From contig NZ_WHOS01000023.1 of NCBI RefSeq assembly GCF_013340935.1, positions 43,304-107,303 of the forward strand: a stretch of DNA of 64,000 nucleotides, read 5' to 3'. Of this stretch, positions 53,784 to 62,964 are shown piece after piece. The stretch is from Azospirillum melinis. Its GTDB lineage: Bacteria; Pseudomonadota; Alphaproteobacteria; Azospirillales; Azospirillaceae. The notes beneath the pieces were generated by a model, which was not told the DNA's origin, did not search any database, and saw only the letters and a program-made list of their open reading frames with translations. A program made the translations under genes and the position numbers. Each line of letters begins with the position of its first letter. The first letter of the stretch is position 1.

Positions 53784-54860
53784 TCAGGCTTTGCCGATGT
53801 CCAACACCGCCTGGGCGAAGGCCTTTGGCGCTTCCTGCGGCAGGTTGTGGCCGATGCCGCCGGTGATCAGCCGATGCTCGTACCGGCCGCTGAACTTCGC
53901 ACGGTACGTTTCCGGTGAGGGGTGCGGCGCGCCATTGGCGTCGCCTTCCATGGTGATCGTCGGAACCTTGATGGTCGGGAAGGCCGCCAGCGCCCGTTCA
54001 ACCGCGTCATACTGCGCTTCCCCCTCCGCAAGGCCGAGCCGCCAGCGGTAGTTGTGGATGCTGATGTCGACATGGTCCGGATTGTCGAGGGAGGCCGCGG
54101 AGCGTTCGAACGTGGCGTCGTCGAAGGCCCAGTTCGGGGAGGCCAGTTGCCAGATGAGCCGGGCGAAGTCATGCGTATACTTCGCATAACCGGCGCGGCC
54201 GCGGTCAGTCGCAAAGTAATACTGATACCACCATTGCAGTTCCGCCTTGGGAGGCAGCGGTGCCCGGTTGAGGTCCTGGCTGCCGATCAGATAGCCGCTG
54301 ACCGACACCATGGCCTTGCAGCGCTCCGGCCAGAGTGCCGCCATGATGTTCGCCGTCCTGGCGCCCCAATCGTAGCCGGCGAGGATCGCCGTCTGAATCT
54401 TCAGCGCATCCATCAGGGAGATCATGTCGGCGGCGATGGCGGCCTGCTGGCCGTTGCGCGGCGTTTCGGCGGACAGGAAGCGCGTCGTGCCGTAGCCGCG
54501 CAGGTGGGGGATGATGACACGGTAGCCGGCCGCCGCCAGGATGGGGGCCACCTCCACATAGCTGTGGATGTCGTAGGGCCAGCCGTGCAGGAGGAGGACC
54601 ACCGATCCATCGGCGGGACCATCCTCGGCATAGCCGATGTTGAGCGGTCCGGCATCGATCTGCTTCAAGGATTTAAATCCCGTGGGCGACGAAGAGCCCG
54701 CCATCGGTCTGGCTGCGGGCGGTTCCGCTGCCTGCGCCCGCCCCATTCCCAGCCCAAGGCCGGCCGCCGTGGCTGCAAGGGTCGCCGTGCCGATGAAGTG
54801 GCGGCGTCCATAATCGACCGGGGTCGTGCCGGTGGTCTCCGTCTCCAGTTTCCGTACCAT
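53784..54860 (-). CDS. Secreted epoxide-hydrolase-like alpha/beta hydrolase
   Basis: 358 residues. Tat-like leader RRHFIGTATLAATAAGLGLG...RAQA. Core motifs: LLLHGWPYDIHSYVEVAP (oxyanion HGWP), LAGYDWGARTANIM (nucleophile Asp), and GGIGHNLPQEAP (His). Epoxide hydrolases and dehalogenases share this D-W-G nucleophile. Exported, single gene. Upstream at 54971 is a GGATACA tandem that resembles one near the OmpR-type gene. Confidence 0.85.
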   Translation of the reverse strand: MVRKLETETTGTTPVDYGRRHFIGTATLAATAAGLGLGMGRAQAAEPPAARPMAGSSSPTGFKSLKQIDAGPLNIGYAEDGPADGSVVLLLHGWPYDIHSYVEVAPILAAAGYRVIIPHLRGYGTTRFLSAETPRNGQQAAIAADMISLMDALKIQTAILAGYDWGARTANIMAALWPERCKAMVSVSGYLIGSQDLNRAPLPPKAELQWWYQYYFATDRGRAGYAKYTHDFARLIWQLASPNWAFDDATFERSAASLDNPDHVDISIHNYRWRLGLAEGEAQYDAVERALAAFPTIKVPTITMEGDANGAPHPSPETYRAKFSGRYEHRLITGGIGHNLPQEAPKAFAQAVLDIGKA

Positions 54861-54970
54861 TTATCTCTCCCGAACTGTGTTCATCCGTGGCCGCAGCATG
54901 AGATGCCGATGTATCCCCCGCATGTCCGGCCATGGGGCATGGTGAAAGCGTCTGTACCGTTCGGCCCATC

Positions 54971-54990
54971 GGATACAGTCGGATACAAAG
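54971..54990 (+). promoter_or_regulatory. Tandem GGATACA box upstream of the hydrolase
   Basis: GGATACAGTCGGATACAAAG: two GGATACA units 10 bp apart, 110 bp upstream of the hydrolase start. It matches 15 of 20 positions, offset by one base, with 59591-59610. Helical-turn spacing is typical of OmpR-family sites. Confidence 0.5.
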
Positions 54991-55058
54991 TCCCGATGGA
55001 GGTGAGATCGTCCCGGCCCTGTCCTGGCCCTGTCCCGGATCGGTCATGCCGGCGGAGG

Positions 55059-56657
55059 CTATGGGGCGTCGCCTTCCGCTGCGCCGAGGCTCAACCGCCG
55101 GCCGATGCCGATGTTGGTCATGAATGTCTCGTCATGGCTGACCAGCAGGATGGCGCCGTCATAGGATCTCAGCCCCGCCTCCATGGCTTCGACCGATTCG
55201 ACGTCCAAGTGGTTGGTCGGCTCGTCCAGGATCAGCAGCGCCGGTGGCCGCGGTCCGCCCAGTGTGCAGGCGAGGCCGGCGCGCAACATCTGTCCGCCGC
55301 TCAGCGTCCCCATCTGTTGCAGGGCGGCGTCCGCCCGGAACAGGAAGCGGGCGAGTGCGGCCCGGCAGGCATTGTCGGTTGCGCCGGGATTGAGGCCCTG
55401 GAAGTTGTCGAGGATCGACGCGGCGGGATCGAGGATGCCGACGCGCTGGTCCAGCATGGCGAAGTCAACGGCGACCGACACCGTCCCCCGGATCGGGGCG
55501 AGCCCACCGGCGATCAGCGTCAGCAGCGTCGTCTTGCCAGATCCGTTCGGTCCGACGATGGCGACGCGTTCCGGCCCCTCCATGGTGAAGGACAGATCGC
55601 GGATGATCGGATGGTCCGCTTCATAGCCGGCGGTGACCCCGTCCAGCCGCAGGACGGTCCGGTTGGCCGGAAGCCCGGTGGGCAGCAGCGCCAGCGAGAG
55701 ATCCTGCAGGATCTCGATACGGGACCGCGCCGACGTGAGTGCCATTTCGGCCTCCGCGCGCTGGCGGTCGGCCAGTTTGGCGCCGGCCCCCCGGCTTGCC
55801 TCTGCGTTGCTCTTGCGCGCGCCCAGCAGGATGCGCGGCATGTCGCCTTGCGCCGCCTTCCGTGACCCCGCCGCATCGCGCCGGTCCTGCCGTTCCGCCG
55901 CGCGTTGCGCCTTGCGCCGGACCTCGGCCGCCTGCTTTTCCGCGTGGGCCAGATCCTGTTGTGCGGCGTCCAGTTCCGTCGCCTTGCGTTCGCGATAGTG
56001 CGTCCAGTTGCCGCCGAAGCGGGCGGCACCCAGCGAGGTCAGTTCGACGATGGCGTCCATCCGGTCGAGAAGCTCGCGGTCATGGCTGACCACGATCGCT
56101 CCAGCGCGCCAGCCGGCGAGGAGGGCGATCACCGCGTCGCGGCCGGAGCGGTCGAGATTGTTGGTCGGCTCGTCGAGCAGCAGGAAATCCGGTGCGGCGA
56201 AGACCGCCGCAGCAAGGCTGGCGCGTGTCCGCTGGCCGCCCGAAAGTTCGGCCAGCCGGGTATCGGGACCGGCATCGAGCCCGACGCGGGCCAGGGCGGC
56301 GGCGATGCGCTCCGCCAGCGTCCAGTCGGCGTCCGTCAGTTCCTCCACGCCTGCCGCCCCGGCCTCGGCGCGGCGCAGGAGGGCGAGCGCCCCGGTCACG
56401 CCGAACAGATCGGCCACCGTTTCCCGTTCGCCGGGTCGGACCGCCTGTTTCAGCAGTCCGAGCGTGCCGGTGACCCGGACGGTGCCGGCGAGCGGCTGAA
56501 GTTCCCCAGTGATGAGTTTCAGCAGGGTCGATTTGCCGACGCCGTTCCGCCCGACGAGGCCGGTGCGCTCTTGCCCGAAATTCAGGTCGACACCGGTCAG
56601 GACGCTGTGGCCGTCAGGCGTCGCCCAACCGATCCGGGACAGGGAAATGGAGGCCAT
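55059..56657 (-). CDS. ABC-F family ATPase
   Basis: 532 residues from ATG 56657. Two ATPase domains without membrane segments: Walker A GRNGVGKSTLLKL, signature LSGGQRTRASL, Walker B FLLLDEPTNNLD; then GPNGSGKTTLLTL, TLSGGQMLRAGL, ALLILDEPTNHLD. The inter-domain linker is Lys/Arg/Ala-rich. ABC-F proteins act on ribosomes, some giving antibiotic resistance. It is divergent from a TetR gene across a 22-bp dyad, which points to drug-responsive control. Confidence 0.9.
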   Translation of the reverse strand: MASISLSRIGWATPDGHSVLTGVDLNFGQERTGLVGRNGVGKSTLLKLITGELQPLAGTVRVTGTLGLLKQAVRPGERETVADLFGVTGALALLRRAEAGAAGVEELTDADWTLAERIAAALARVGLDAGPDTRLAELSGGQRTRASLAAAVFAAPDFLLLDEPTNNLDRSGRDAVIALLAGWRAGAIVVSHDRELLDRMDAIVELTSLGAARFGGNWTHYRERKATELDAAQQDLAHAEKQAAEVRRKAQRAAERQDRRDAAGSRKAAQGDMPRILLGARKSNAEASRGAGAKLADRQRAEAEMALTSARSRIEILQDLSLALLPTGLPANRTVLRLDGVTAGYEADHPIIRDLSFTMEGPERVAIVGPNGSGKTTLLTLIAGGLAPIRGTVSVAVDFAMLDQRVGILDPAASILDNFQGLNPGATDNACRAALARFLFRADAALQQMGTLSGGQMLRAGLACTLGGPRPPALLILDEPTNHLDVESVEAMEAGLRSYDGAILLVSHDETFMTNIGIGRRLSLGAAEGDAP

Positions 56658-56683
56658 GCGTCGCCCCTTGTTGATTTCATAAT

Positions 56684-56705
56684 ATCGGCACGCAATCGTG
56701 CTGAT
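56684..56705. promoter_or_regulatory. TetR-type operator between abcF and tetR
   Basis: ATCGGCACG (56684-56692), CAAT, CGTGCTGAT (56697-56705): 22-bp dyad with one mismatch, typical of TetR operators. It lies 27 bp upstream of the ABC-F start and 50 bp upstream of the TetR ATG, so it can control both. Confidence 0.72.
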
Positions 56706-56754
56706 AACAGATGGCGATGGAAAACGCAACGGACCTGTGCTGTTTTGCCGGCGG

Positions 56755-57414
56755 ATGGAGAGCGGAAGGGACGTGAAGGTGGACACCGGCGGGCGCAAGC
56801 CAGGGGGACGGCCGACCAGAGAACAGGCCGCGGCCATCGATGCGCGCATCCTGGATGGCGCACGGGCCGTCTTCTGCCGCAAGGGCTTCGCCAACAGCGG
56901 TTTGGAAGAGATTGCCACCGAACTCGGCGTGTCCAAGCACACGCTTTACCGCCGTTACCCCAACAAGGCCGCCCTTCTCGAAGCGGTGGTCGGGCGCGAC
57001 GTCGGTCGCTTCCGCGACGCCCTGCTGTCCGCCGGCAAGGAGGGAGAGGGAGCGCTCGGCGCCTTGCGCCGTGCCGCGTTCCGCTACGTCGAGATCGGGT
57101 CGTCGCGCGACTATGCCGCCTTCTATCTTTCCGTCAGCGCCGAGGCTGCGGTCTCGCCGGTGCTTCGGGAGCGGCTGGCCTCCTGGTCGCGCGATGCGCT
57201 GGAACCGCTGGTCGGGTTCGTTTCCACCGCGCAAGAGGCGGGCGAATTGCGGTCGGGCGATCCAGCTTCGGTCTGCGGGATCCTGATCGACCTGCTGGAG
57301 GGCGTCAACAACCGGATCCGGCTTGGCGATGATGAGACGGCGGGCGGACCGTCCCTCTTGCGTCTGTTCGAGGAGCGCTGGGCGGTCTTCACCGCTGCCT
57401 TCGGAAGCGGCTGA
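56755..57414 (+). CDS. TetR-family regulator
   Basis: 219 residues from ATG 56755 (GTG 56773 possible; the frame opens at 56698 but overlaps the operator). HTH: ILDGARAVFCRKGFANSGLEEIATELGVSKHTLYRRYPNK (residues ~30-70). The C-terminal domain is a generic TetR ligand-binding fold (TAQEAGELRSGDPASVCGIL). Divergent from the ABC-F gene with a 22-bp dyad between; probably represses it. Confidence 0.9.
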   Translation: MESGRDVKVDTGGRKPGGRPTREQAAAIDARILDGARAVFCRKGFANSGLEEIATELGVSKHTLYRRYPNKAALLEAVVGRDVGRFRDALLSAGKEGEGALGALRRAAFRYVEIGSSRDYAAFYLSVSAEAAVSPVLRERLASWSRDALEPLVGFVSTAQEAGELRSGDPASVCGILIDLLEGVNNRIRLGDDETAGGPSLLRLFEERWAVFTAAFGSG

Positions 57415-57422
57415 CTCCCCCG

Positions 57423-58760
57423 TCAGCCGAGCGTCACCTCGGCACAGAGGCCGCCCACCGGTCGGTTCCGCAGCGTCAGCGACCCGCCGATCGCCAGCGT
57501 CAGCTGGTGGGCGATGGCCAGTCCCAGGCCGGTTCCTCCGGAATCGCGGTTGCGCGACTGTTCCAGCCGGTAGAAGGGCTGGAGGACGGCGGTGAGCTGA
57601 TGTTCCGGAATGCCGGGGCCGGTATCCTGAACGGCGATGCCGATCCGGCCGGCGCCGTCCCGGGTCACCGTGATCTCGACCTCTCCGGCAAATTTCAGGG
57701 CGTTGTCGATCAGGTTGGTCAGGATGCGGCGCAGCGCGTGCGGCCGGGTGGTCAGGACCGCACCGGAAAGCCCGCGGACGGTCACCGGCTTGCCCATATC
57801 CTGATAGTCGAAGGCGAGGCTTTCGACGAAAGACCCGACATCGATGCGGGCCGGGGGCTCGACATCGCCATGGGCGCTGCGCGCATAGGCCACCCCTTCG
57901 CGCACCAGCCGTTCGATCTGCGACAGATCGCCGAGCAGCCGCTCCTTCTCCGGACTGTCCTCCGCCATCTCGACCCGCAACGCCATGCGGGTGATCGGCG
58001 TCTGGAGGTCGTGGGAAATGGCGGCGAGGATCCGCACGCGCTCCTCCAGATAATGGGCGATCCTGTCGCGCATGGCGTTGAAGGCGGTCGCGGCATGGGC
58101 GACCTCGCTCGGGCCGTCCTCCGCCAGCCGTGCCGACGTGCCGCCGGGATCGAGCGTCTCGGCAGCCTTGGCGAAGCGCGCCAGCGGGCGGATCGCCTGC
58201 CGCACGGCAAGCCAGGTGCAGAGGACCAGCAGCAGGAGCTGGCCGGCCAGCAGAAGGGGGAGCCAGGCGGCGAGCGGCATGAGCGCCGGTGTCACGTCGA
58301 TCGTCACCGGTGAGCCGTCGCGAAGCGTGACATGGGCCTGGAGATGCGGGCGGCCACCCGGAATGGTTTCGACCACCACCGGGAAGCCGGAGCCGGCACC
58401 GCCGTTGATGGCACGGGCGATCTCCGTACCGCGGCTGCCCAGGTCCGGCACGCCCGGCAGGCCGGGGCCAAGCTCATAGCGGTAGGTGCGCCGCTCCAGC
58501 ACCGCCAGCCAACGGCCGCGCTCCTCCGGTGGCAGGCGGTCGAGCAGCGCGACCGAGGTCGCCACATCCTGCTCCAGCGTGCCGAGCATCATCGCCTTGG
58601 CGGCGCTGGTGCGCTCCAGGAACAGCGCGCCGAAGGAGAGGCCATGCGCCAAGACGAGCCCGGTCAGGAGAATGAGGAACAGCCGCCAGCGCAGGGTGCG
58701 CGGCGGATGCATGACATGCCTGAACCGGAGGATTGCCCCTGTCATGACCGTGCCCCTCAT
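57423..58760 (-). CDS. EnvZ-type sensor histidine kinase
   Basis: 445 residues from ATG 58760, ATGA-coupled to the regulator. Two transmembrane helices (WRLFLILLTGLVLAHGLSFG; LPLLLAGQLLLLVLCTWLAV) flank a periplasmic domain. HAMP follows, then H-box ISHDLQTPITRM, N-box LTNLIDNALKFAG, DTGPGIP and GGTGLGLAIAHQL. A longer open frame to 60491 is a shadow. Signal unknown. Confidence 0.92.
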   Translation of the reverse strand: MRGTVMTGAILRFRHVMHPPRTLRWRLFLILLTGLVLAHGLSFGALFLERTSAAKAMMLGTLEQDVATSVALLDRLPPEERGRWLAVLERRTYRYELGPGLPGVPDLGSRGTEIARAINGGAGSGFPVVVETIPGGRPHLQAHVTLRDGSPVTIDVTPALMPLAAWLPLLLAGQLLLLVLCTWLAVRQAIRPLARFAKAAETLDPGGTSARLAEDGPSEVAHAATAFNAMRDRIAHYLEERVRILAAISHDLQTPITRMALRVEMAEDSPEKERLLGDLSQIERLVREGVAYARSAHGDVEPPARIDVGSFVESLAFDYQDMGKPVTVRGLSGAVLTTRPHALRRILTNLIDNALKFAGEVEITVTRDGAGRIGIAVQDTGPGIPEHQLTAVLQPFYRLEQSRNRDSGGTGLGLAIAHQLTLAIGGSLTLRNRPVGGLCAEVTLG

Positions 58761-59497
58761 GACTTTGCCCTCGTGATCTCCACCGGCATCGCCAGCACAT
58801 AGCCTTCGTTGCGGACCGTCTTGATGTGGCTGGGCTCGCGCGCGTCGTCGCGCAGCCGCTGCCGGAGCCGGCTGACCAGCAGGTCGATCGACCGTTCGAA
58901 CAGCTCCGCCTCGCGCCCCTGCGTCAGGTTGAGGAGCTGGTCGCGTGACAGGACCCGTTGCGGATGGTCGAGGAAGACGCGCAGCAGCCGGTATTCGGCA
59001 CCGCTCAGCGCGACGGCGGTGCCGTCCTGGTCGAGCAGATGGCGGGCGACGGTGTCGAGCCGCCAGTTGCCGAAGCTCAGCAGCTGCCCAGCCTCGCTGA
59101 TCTGCAGGTTGGGCGGCAGCATGCGCGCCCGGCGCAGGATCGCCTTGATGCGGGCCAGCAGCTCGCGCGCGGCGAACGGCTTCACCAGATAGTCGTCGGC
59201 CCCCATCTCCAGGCCGAGGATGCGGTCCATCTCGTCGTTGCGCGCGGTCAGCATCAGGACCGGCGTCGCGGCATGCCGCCCGGCACGAAGCTCCCGGCAC
59301 AGCACCAGCCCGTCGTCGCCCGGCATCATGATGTCGAGCACGATGAGGTCCACCCGGTCGCGTTCCAGGAACGACCGCATCTGCCGTCCGTCCGCGGCGA
59401 GGGTTACGCGCAGGCCGTTCCTCTTCAGATAGCCGGACACCAGTTCCCTGATGTCCCGGTCGTCGTCGACGATCAGGACGTGGTCGATGTGATCCAT
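58757..59497 (-). CDS. OmpR-family response regulator
   Basis: 246 residues. Receiver: VLIVDDDRDIREL, LDIMMPGDDGLVL (phospho-acceptor), MLTARNDE, YLVKPFAAREL. Winged-helix output: ALSGAEYRLLRVFLDHPQRV, then RSIDLLVSRLRQRL and IKTVRNEGYVL. It is cotranscribed with the kinase. A GATACA-type tandem lies 94 bp upstream and a similar one precedes the hydrolase at 54860, so autoregulation and control of that gene are plausible. Confidence 0.93.
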   Translation of the reverse strand: MDHIDHVLIVDDDRDIRELVSGYLKRNGLRVTLAADGRQMRSFLERDRVDLIVLDIMMPGDDGLVLCRELRAGRHAATPVLMLTARNDEMDRILGLEMGADDYLVKPFAARELLARIKAILRRARMLPPNLQISEAGQLLSFGNWRLDTVARHLLDQDGTAVALSGAEYRLLRVFLDHPQRVLSRDQLLNLTQGREAELFERSIDLLVSRLRQRLRDDAREPSHIKTVRNEGYVLAMPVEITRAKS

Positions 59498-59590
59498 TCG
59501 GTCGAACCCCGATGCTGTTCGGCGGTCTTATGACGGGCAGAGCGCTGCCTGCGTCCGGCGGTTTGTGTCGGTCTGTATCCGCCCCGTCGG

Positions 59591-59610
59591 CCGATACATG
59601 CCGGTACAAA
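59591..59610 (+). promoter_or_regulatory. Tandem GATACA-type box upstream of the OmpR-type gene
   Basis: CCGATACATGCCGGTACAAA: two half-sites 10 bp apart, similar to 54971-54990. Candidate binding site for the adjacent response regulator. Confidence 0.45.
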
Positions 59611-59684
59611 AATCCCCCTGCCGCAAGCCGGCATCCGCATCGCTCCGTCTGGACAGCCTGCCTTCCATCAATATACTTATCAAA

Positions 59685-59700
59685 ATAATAATTATGACAC
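59685..59700 (+). promoter_or_regulatory. OhrR/MarR-type operator at the esterase promoter
   Basis: ATAATAATTATGACAC, with the perfect palindrome ATAAT-A-ATTAT; 14 of 16 bases match the site at 62965. It lies 24 bp upstream of the esterase ATG. Confidence 0.65.
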
Positions 59701-59723
59701 AAACCACATGAGGGGATGCCTCC

Positions 59724-60494
59724 ATGCTTCCGTGCAAATTTCCGGCTGCCCTGTTCGGTCTGGCTTTGTCGTTGGCCGCTCCCTGGTCGCCGGCCGCCGC
59801 CGCTCCGGTGAAGTCCGTGGTCATCGTGCACGGCGCCTTCGCCGACGGCTCGGGCTGGCGCACAGTGTCCGACATCCTGACCGCCAAGGGCTATGCCGTG
59901 TCGATCGTCCAGCAGCCGCTGACCTCGCTCGGCGACGATGTCGCGGCCACCCGCCGTGTCCTTTCGCTTCAGCCGGGCCCGACCGTCCTCGTCGGCCACA
60001 GCTATGGCGGGATGGTGATCAGCGAGGCCGGGAACGACAGCCATGTCGCAGCCCTGGTCTATGTCGCCGCCTTCGAGCCCGACACGGGTGAGAGCATCGC
60101 CAAACTGGCCGAGAGCAAACCGGTGGCCGGTGCCGCGCCGGGTGCCGTCAAGGCCACCGCCGACGGCTACCTTTATCTCGACCCCCCGGCCTTCGCCGGG
60201 GCCTTCGCCGCCGACCTTCCGCCGGCCGACGCGGCCTTCCTCGCCCGCTCCCAGGTGTTCGCGGCCAAGGCCGCCTTCACGACGCCGGCCGGAGATCCGG
60301 CATGGAAATCGAAGCCGAGCTGGGCGCTGGTGGCGACCGCCGACCGCTCGATCAACCCCGAGCTGGAACTGGAAATGGCCCGCCGGGCCGGCAGCCATGT
60401 CCGGTCGGTCGAGGCCAGCCATGCCGTCTATGCAGCCAAGCCCGAGGCCGTCGCCGCCCTGATCGTCGAGGCGGCCGAGGCGGTCTCCCACTGA
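59724..60494 (+). CDS. Secreted alpha/beta hydrolase (esterase)
   Basis: 256 residues. Signal peptide MLPCKFPAALFGLALSLAAP...AAA. Motifs VVIVHGAFADGSGWR, VLVGHSYGGMVISEA (nucleophile Ser in GHSYGG), VATADRSI (Asp), ASHAVYAAKPEAV (His). It resembles the EstC/HNL-like short hydrolases. The next gene (dipZ) is 50 bp downstream on the same strand and likely in the operon. A conserved MarR-type palindrome precedes it. Confidence 0.87.
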   Translation: MLPCKFPAALFGLALSLAAPWSPAAAAPVKSVVIVHGAFADGSGWRTVSDILTAKGYAVSIVQQPLTSLGDDVAATRRVLSLQPGPTVLVGHSYGGMVISEAGNDSHVAALVYVAAFEPDTGESIAKLAESKPVAGAAPGAVKATADGYLYLDPPAFAGAFAADLPPADAAFLARSQVFAAKAAFTTPAGDPAWKSKPSWALVATADRSINPELELEMARRAGSHVRSVEASHAVYAAKPEAVAALIVEAAEAVSH

Positions 60495-60544
60495 TTTGCC
60501 GGGCCGGGCATCAACCCGCGCCCGGCCTATCGAAGGGTTCAGCC

Positions 60545-62326
60545 ATGATCCTCTTTCTCGTCTCCTTCCTGGCGGGCGCCCTGACCATCGTCAGCCCCTG
60601 CATCCTGCCGGTCGTGCCCTTCGTCTTCTCCCGGGCGGGGCAGCCGCTGTTCCGTGGTATCCTGCCAATGCTGTTCGGCATGGTGGCCAGCTTCGCCGGG
60701 GTCGCCACGCTGTCCGCCGTCGGCGGAGGCTGGGCGGTGGAAGCCAATGGTGCCGGGCGGGCTGCCGCCATCGCGCTGATGGCGGTGTTCGGATGGACGC
60801 TCCTGTCGCCCCGCGCCGCAACGCTGCTCAGCCGCCCGCTGGTCGCCGCCGGCAACCGGCTGTCCGGCCGGGGCGGTGTCGCCGGATCGCTTCTGCTGGG
60901 TGTCGCCACCGGCCTGCTCTGGACGCCGTGTGCCGGGCCGATCCTCGGGCTGGTCCTCACCGGTGCTGCGCTTCACGGCGCCAGCCTGCAAACCACGCTG
61001 TTGCTGGTGGCCTATGCGGCGGGTGCCGCGACTTCCTTGGCGCTCGCCGTCCTTGCCGGCGGCCGGCTGCTGGCGGCGATGAAGCGGTCGCTCGGCATTG
61101 GGGAGCGGCTCCGCCAGGGACTCGGCATCGCCGTCCTCGCCGGTGTCGGCGTCATCGCCCTGGGGCTCGATACCGGGCTGCTGGCCCGCCTGTCCTATGC
61201 CGGAACGTCCGGCGTCGAGCAGTCGCTGATCGACCGGTTCGACCCTGCCGCTGCCTCTGCGGCTGCCGCAACGTCGGGTGCGCCGGAGACGTCCGCGACG
61301 GGTCTGGTGCTCGCCGATGCCCGGCGGGTCTACCGCAGCAGCCTGCCGGTCGAGGGCGTTCTCCCGTCCCTGGACGGTGCGACGGACTGGCTGAACTCAA
61401 AGCCGCTCACCACGGACGAGCTGCGTGGAAAGGTCGTCCTGATCGATTTCTGGACCTACTCCTGCATCAACTGTATCCGCACGCTGCCATACCTGCGGGC
61501 ATGGGCGGAGAAATACCGGGACCAGGGGCTGGTTGTGGTCGGTGTCCATGCCCCGGAGTTCGCCTTCGAAAAGCGGATCGGCAATGTGCAGAAGGCGCTG
61601 CGGGATTTCGCCATCACCTACCCGGTGGCGGTCGACAACGACTTCCGCATCTGGCGGGCGTTCGGCAACAGCTATTGGCCGGCCTTCTATATCGCCGACG
61701 CCACGGGCCGAATCCGCCATCATCAGTTCGGCGAGGGCGGGTATGAGCAGACCGAACGGGTCATCCAGGACTTGCTGGCGGAGGCAGCCGGAGGCCGGGC
61801 TGTCGGAGGACGGGCTGGTGATGGCGGGCTGGTCAGCCCGGCGGGGCAGGGCGCCCAGGCGCCCGCCGACCTCGGTGAAGTCCGCTCCGGTGAAACCTAT
61901 GTCGGCTACCGGCAGGCTGCGAACTTCGCGTCGCCGGAACGGGACGGCATCGACCGGCCGCAGGACTACACGGTTGGCGCGCTGCGGCTGAACCACTGGG
62001 GGCTTTCGGGCAACTGGACGGTCGGGCCCGAGCAGGCCCGGCTGAACCGGGCGGGCGGGGCGATCGTCTACCGCTTCCGGGCCCGCGACCTGCACCTCAT
62101 CCTCGGTCCGGCCCGGGACGGCCGGCCGGTCCGCTTCCAGGTCTTGGTCGACGGCATGGCGCCCGGGCCGGATCACGGAACGGACATCGACGCCGAGGGT
62201 AATGGCACCGTTTCGGAAACCAGGCTCTATCAGCTGGTGCGGCAGGCGGGCGCGGTGCGGGAGCGGACGTTCGAGCTGCGCTTTCTCGATCCCGGAGTCG
62301 ACGCCTACGCCTTCACCTTCGGCTGA
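60545..62326 (+). CDS. dipZ: DipZ-type protein: CcdA-like membrane domain plus thioredoxin-like domain
   Basis: 593 residues from ATG 60545. Seven or so helices with a CcdA-type redox pair: GALTIVSPCILPVVPFV and GLLWTPCAGPILGLVL. From ~300 a thioredoxin-like domain (VVLIDFWTYSCINCIRTLPY with CINC), then a C-terminal carbohydrate-binding-like domain (NHWGLSGNWTVG). Transfers reducing power across the inner membrane. Upstream frame from 60302 is a shadow. In the same transcription unit as the esterase. Confidence 0.9.
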   Translation: MILFLVSFLAGALTIVSPCILPVVPFVFSRAGQPLFRGILPMLFGMVASFAGVATLSAVGGGWAVEANGAGRAAAIALMAVFGWTLLSPRAATLLSRPLVAAGNRLSGRGGVAGSLLLGVATGLLWTPCAGPILGLVLTGAALHGASLQTTLLLVAYAAGAATSLALAVLAGGRLLAAMKRSLGIGERLRQGLGIAVLAGVGVIALGLDTGLLARLSYAGTSGVEQSLIDRFDPAAASAAAATSGAPETSATGLVLADARRVYRSSLPVEGVLPSLDGATDWLNSKPLTTDELRGKVVLIDFWTYSCINCIRTLPYLRAWAEKYRDQGLVVVGVHAPEFAFEKRIGNVQKALRDFAITYPVAVDNDFRIWRAFGNSYWPAFYIADATGRIRHHQFGEGGYEQTERVIQDLLAEAAGGRAVGGRAGDGGLVSPAGQGAQAPADLGEVRSGETYVGYRQAANFASPERDGIDRPQDYTVGALRLNHWGLSGNWTVGPEQARLNRAGGAIVYRFRARDLHLILGPARDGRPVRFQVLVDGMAPGPDHGTDIDAEGNGTVSETRLYQLVRQAGAVRERTFELRFLDPGVDAYAFTFG

Positions 62327-62368
62327 GGAGAAGCCCGCATGGTCTTGAACCTCCGCATTCGATCTCTT

Positions 62369-62875
62369 TCACTTGCTGGCCTCCCGGAGGTTGTCGCGCA
62401 GCCGGGCGACCGCTTTCTGGAGGGCGCGGAATTCGTCGGGCGGAAGTCCGGAAGCCTTCACCGTCAACTCGCCGAAGCCCAGGCCCTTCTCGCGAAGCTG
62501 CCGGCCGGCTTCGGTGAGGGAAACGCGGACGCTGCGTTCGTCCTCGTCGTCGCGGGCTCGCGTGACATAGCCCATGGCCTCCAGCCGCTGCAGCATCGGC
62601 GTCATGGTGCTGGGTTCCAGGAACAGCTTCTCGCTGAGGCTCTTGACGGTCTGCCGATCCTCCTCCCACAGGGCGATGATGGTGATGTACTGGGGATAGG
62701 TGACGCCAAGCTGCTCCAGCACCGGCTTGTAGGCCCGCGAATAGGCGAGGTTGGCCGAATAGATCGTGAAGCACATGAAATCCGCCAGCCGGGCGGTTTG
62801 CGACCTGGCGGCCGGCGTGGCGGTGGCGGCCGGCGTGGCGGTGGTGGTGGGAGTGCTGGCGGTCTTGCGGCTCAT
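62369..62875 (-). CDS. OhrR/MarR-family redox regulator
   Basis: 168 residues. Thr/Ala-rich leader (1-25), then FMCFTIYSANLAYSRAYKPV with the Cys near residue 35 that matches the peroxide-sensing Cys of OhrR, LGVTYPQYITIIALWEE, SLSEKLFLEPSTMTPMLQRL (HTH) and RDDEDERSVRVSLTEAG (wing). Divergent from the small secreted protein/GST operon with an ATAAT-N-ATTAT palindrome between. An OhrR-like organic hydroperoxide sensor is likely. Confidence 0.88.
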   Translation of the reverse strand: MSRKTASTPTTTATPAATATPAARSQTARLADFMCFTIYSANLAYSRAYKPVLEQLGVTYPQYITIIALWEEDRQTVKSLSEKLFLEPSTMTPMLQRLEAMGYVTRARDDEDERSVRVSLTEAGRQLREKGLGFGELTVKASGLPPDEFRALQKAVARLRDNLREASK

Positions 62876-62964
62876 GTCGTCACCGGGAAATCGGTTGTCC
62901 TGATCACCATCGCGGCACCCGCCGGTCCAGGCGGCCGGTGCGGGGTGGTGACGTAATTACGATC

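Noticed and set aside
53922..55865. 647-residue + frame opposite the hydrolase and ABC-F genes
   Set aside because: Low-complexity shadow; both minus-strand genes are unmistakable.
58761..60491. Upstream extension of the histidine kinase frame to 60491
   Set aside because: It overlaps the response regulator and esterase in other frames; the kinase start at 58760 is ATGA-coupled to the regulator.
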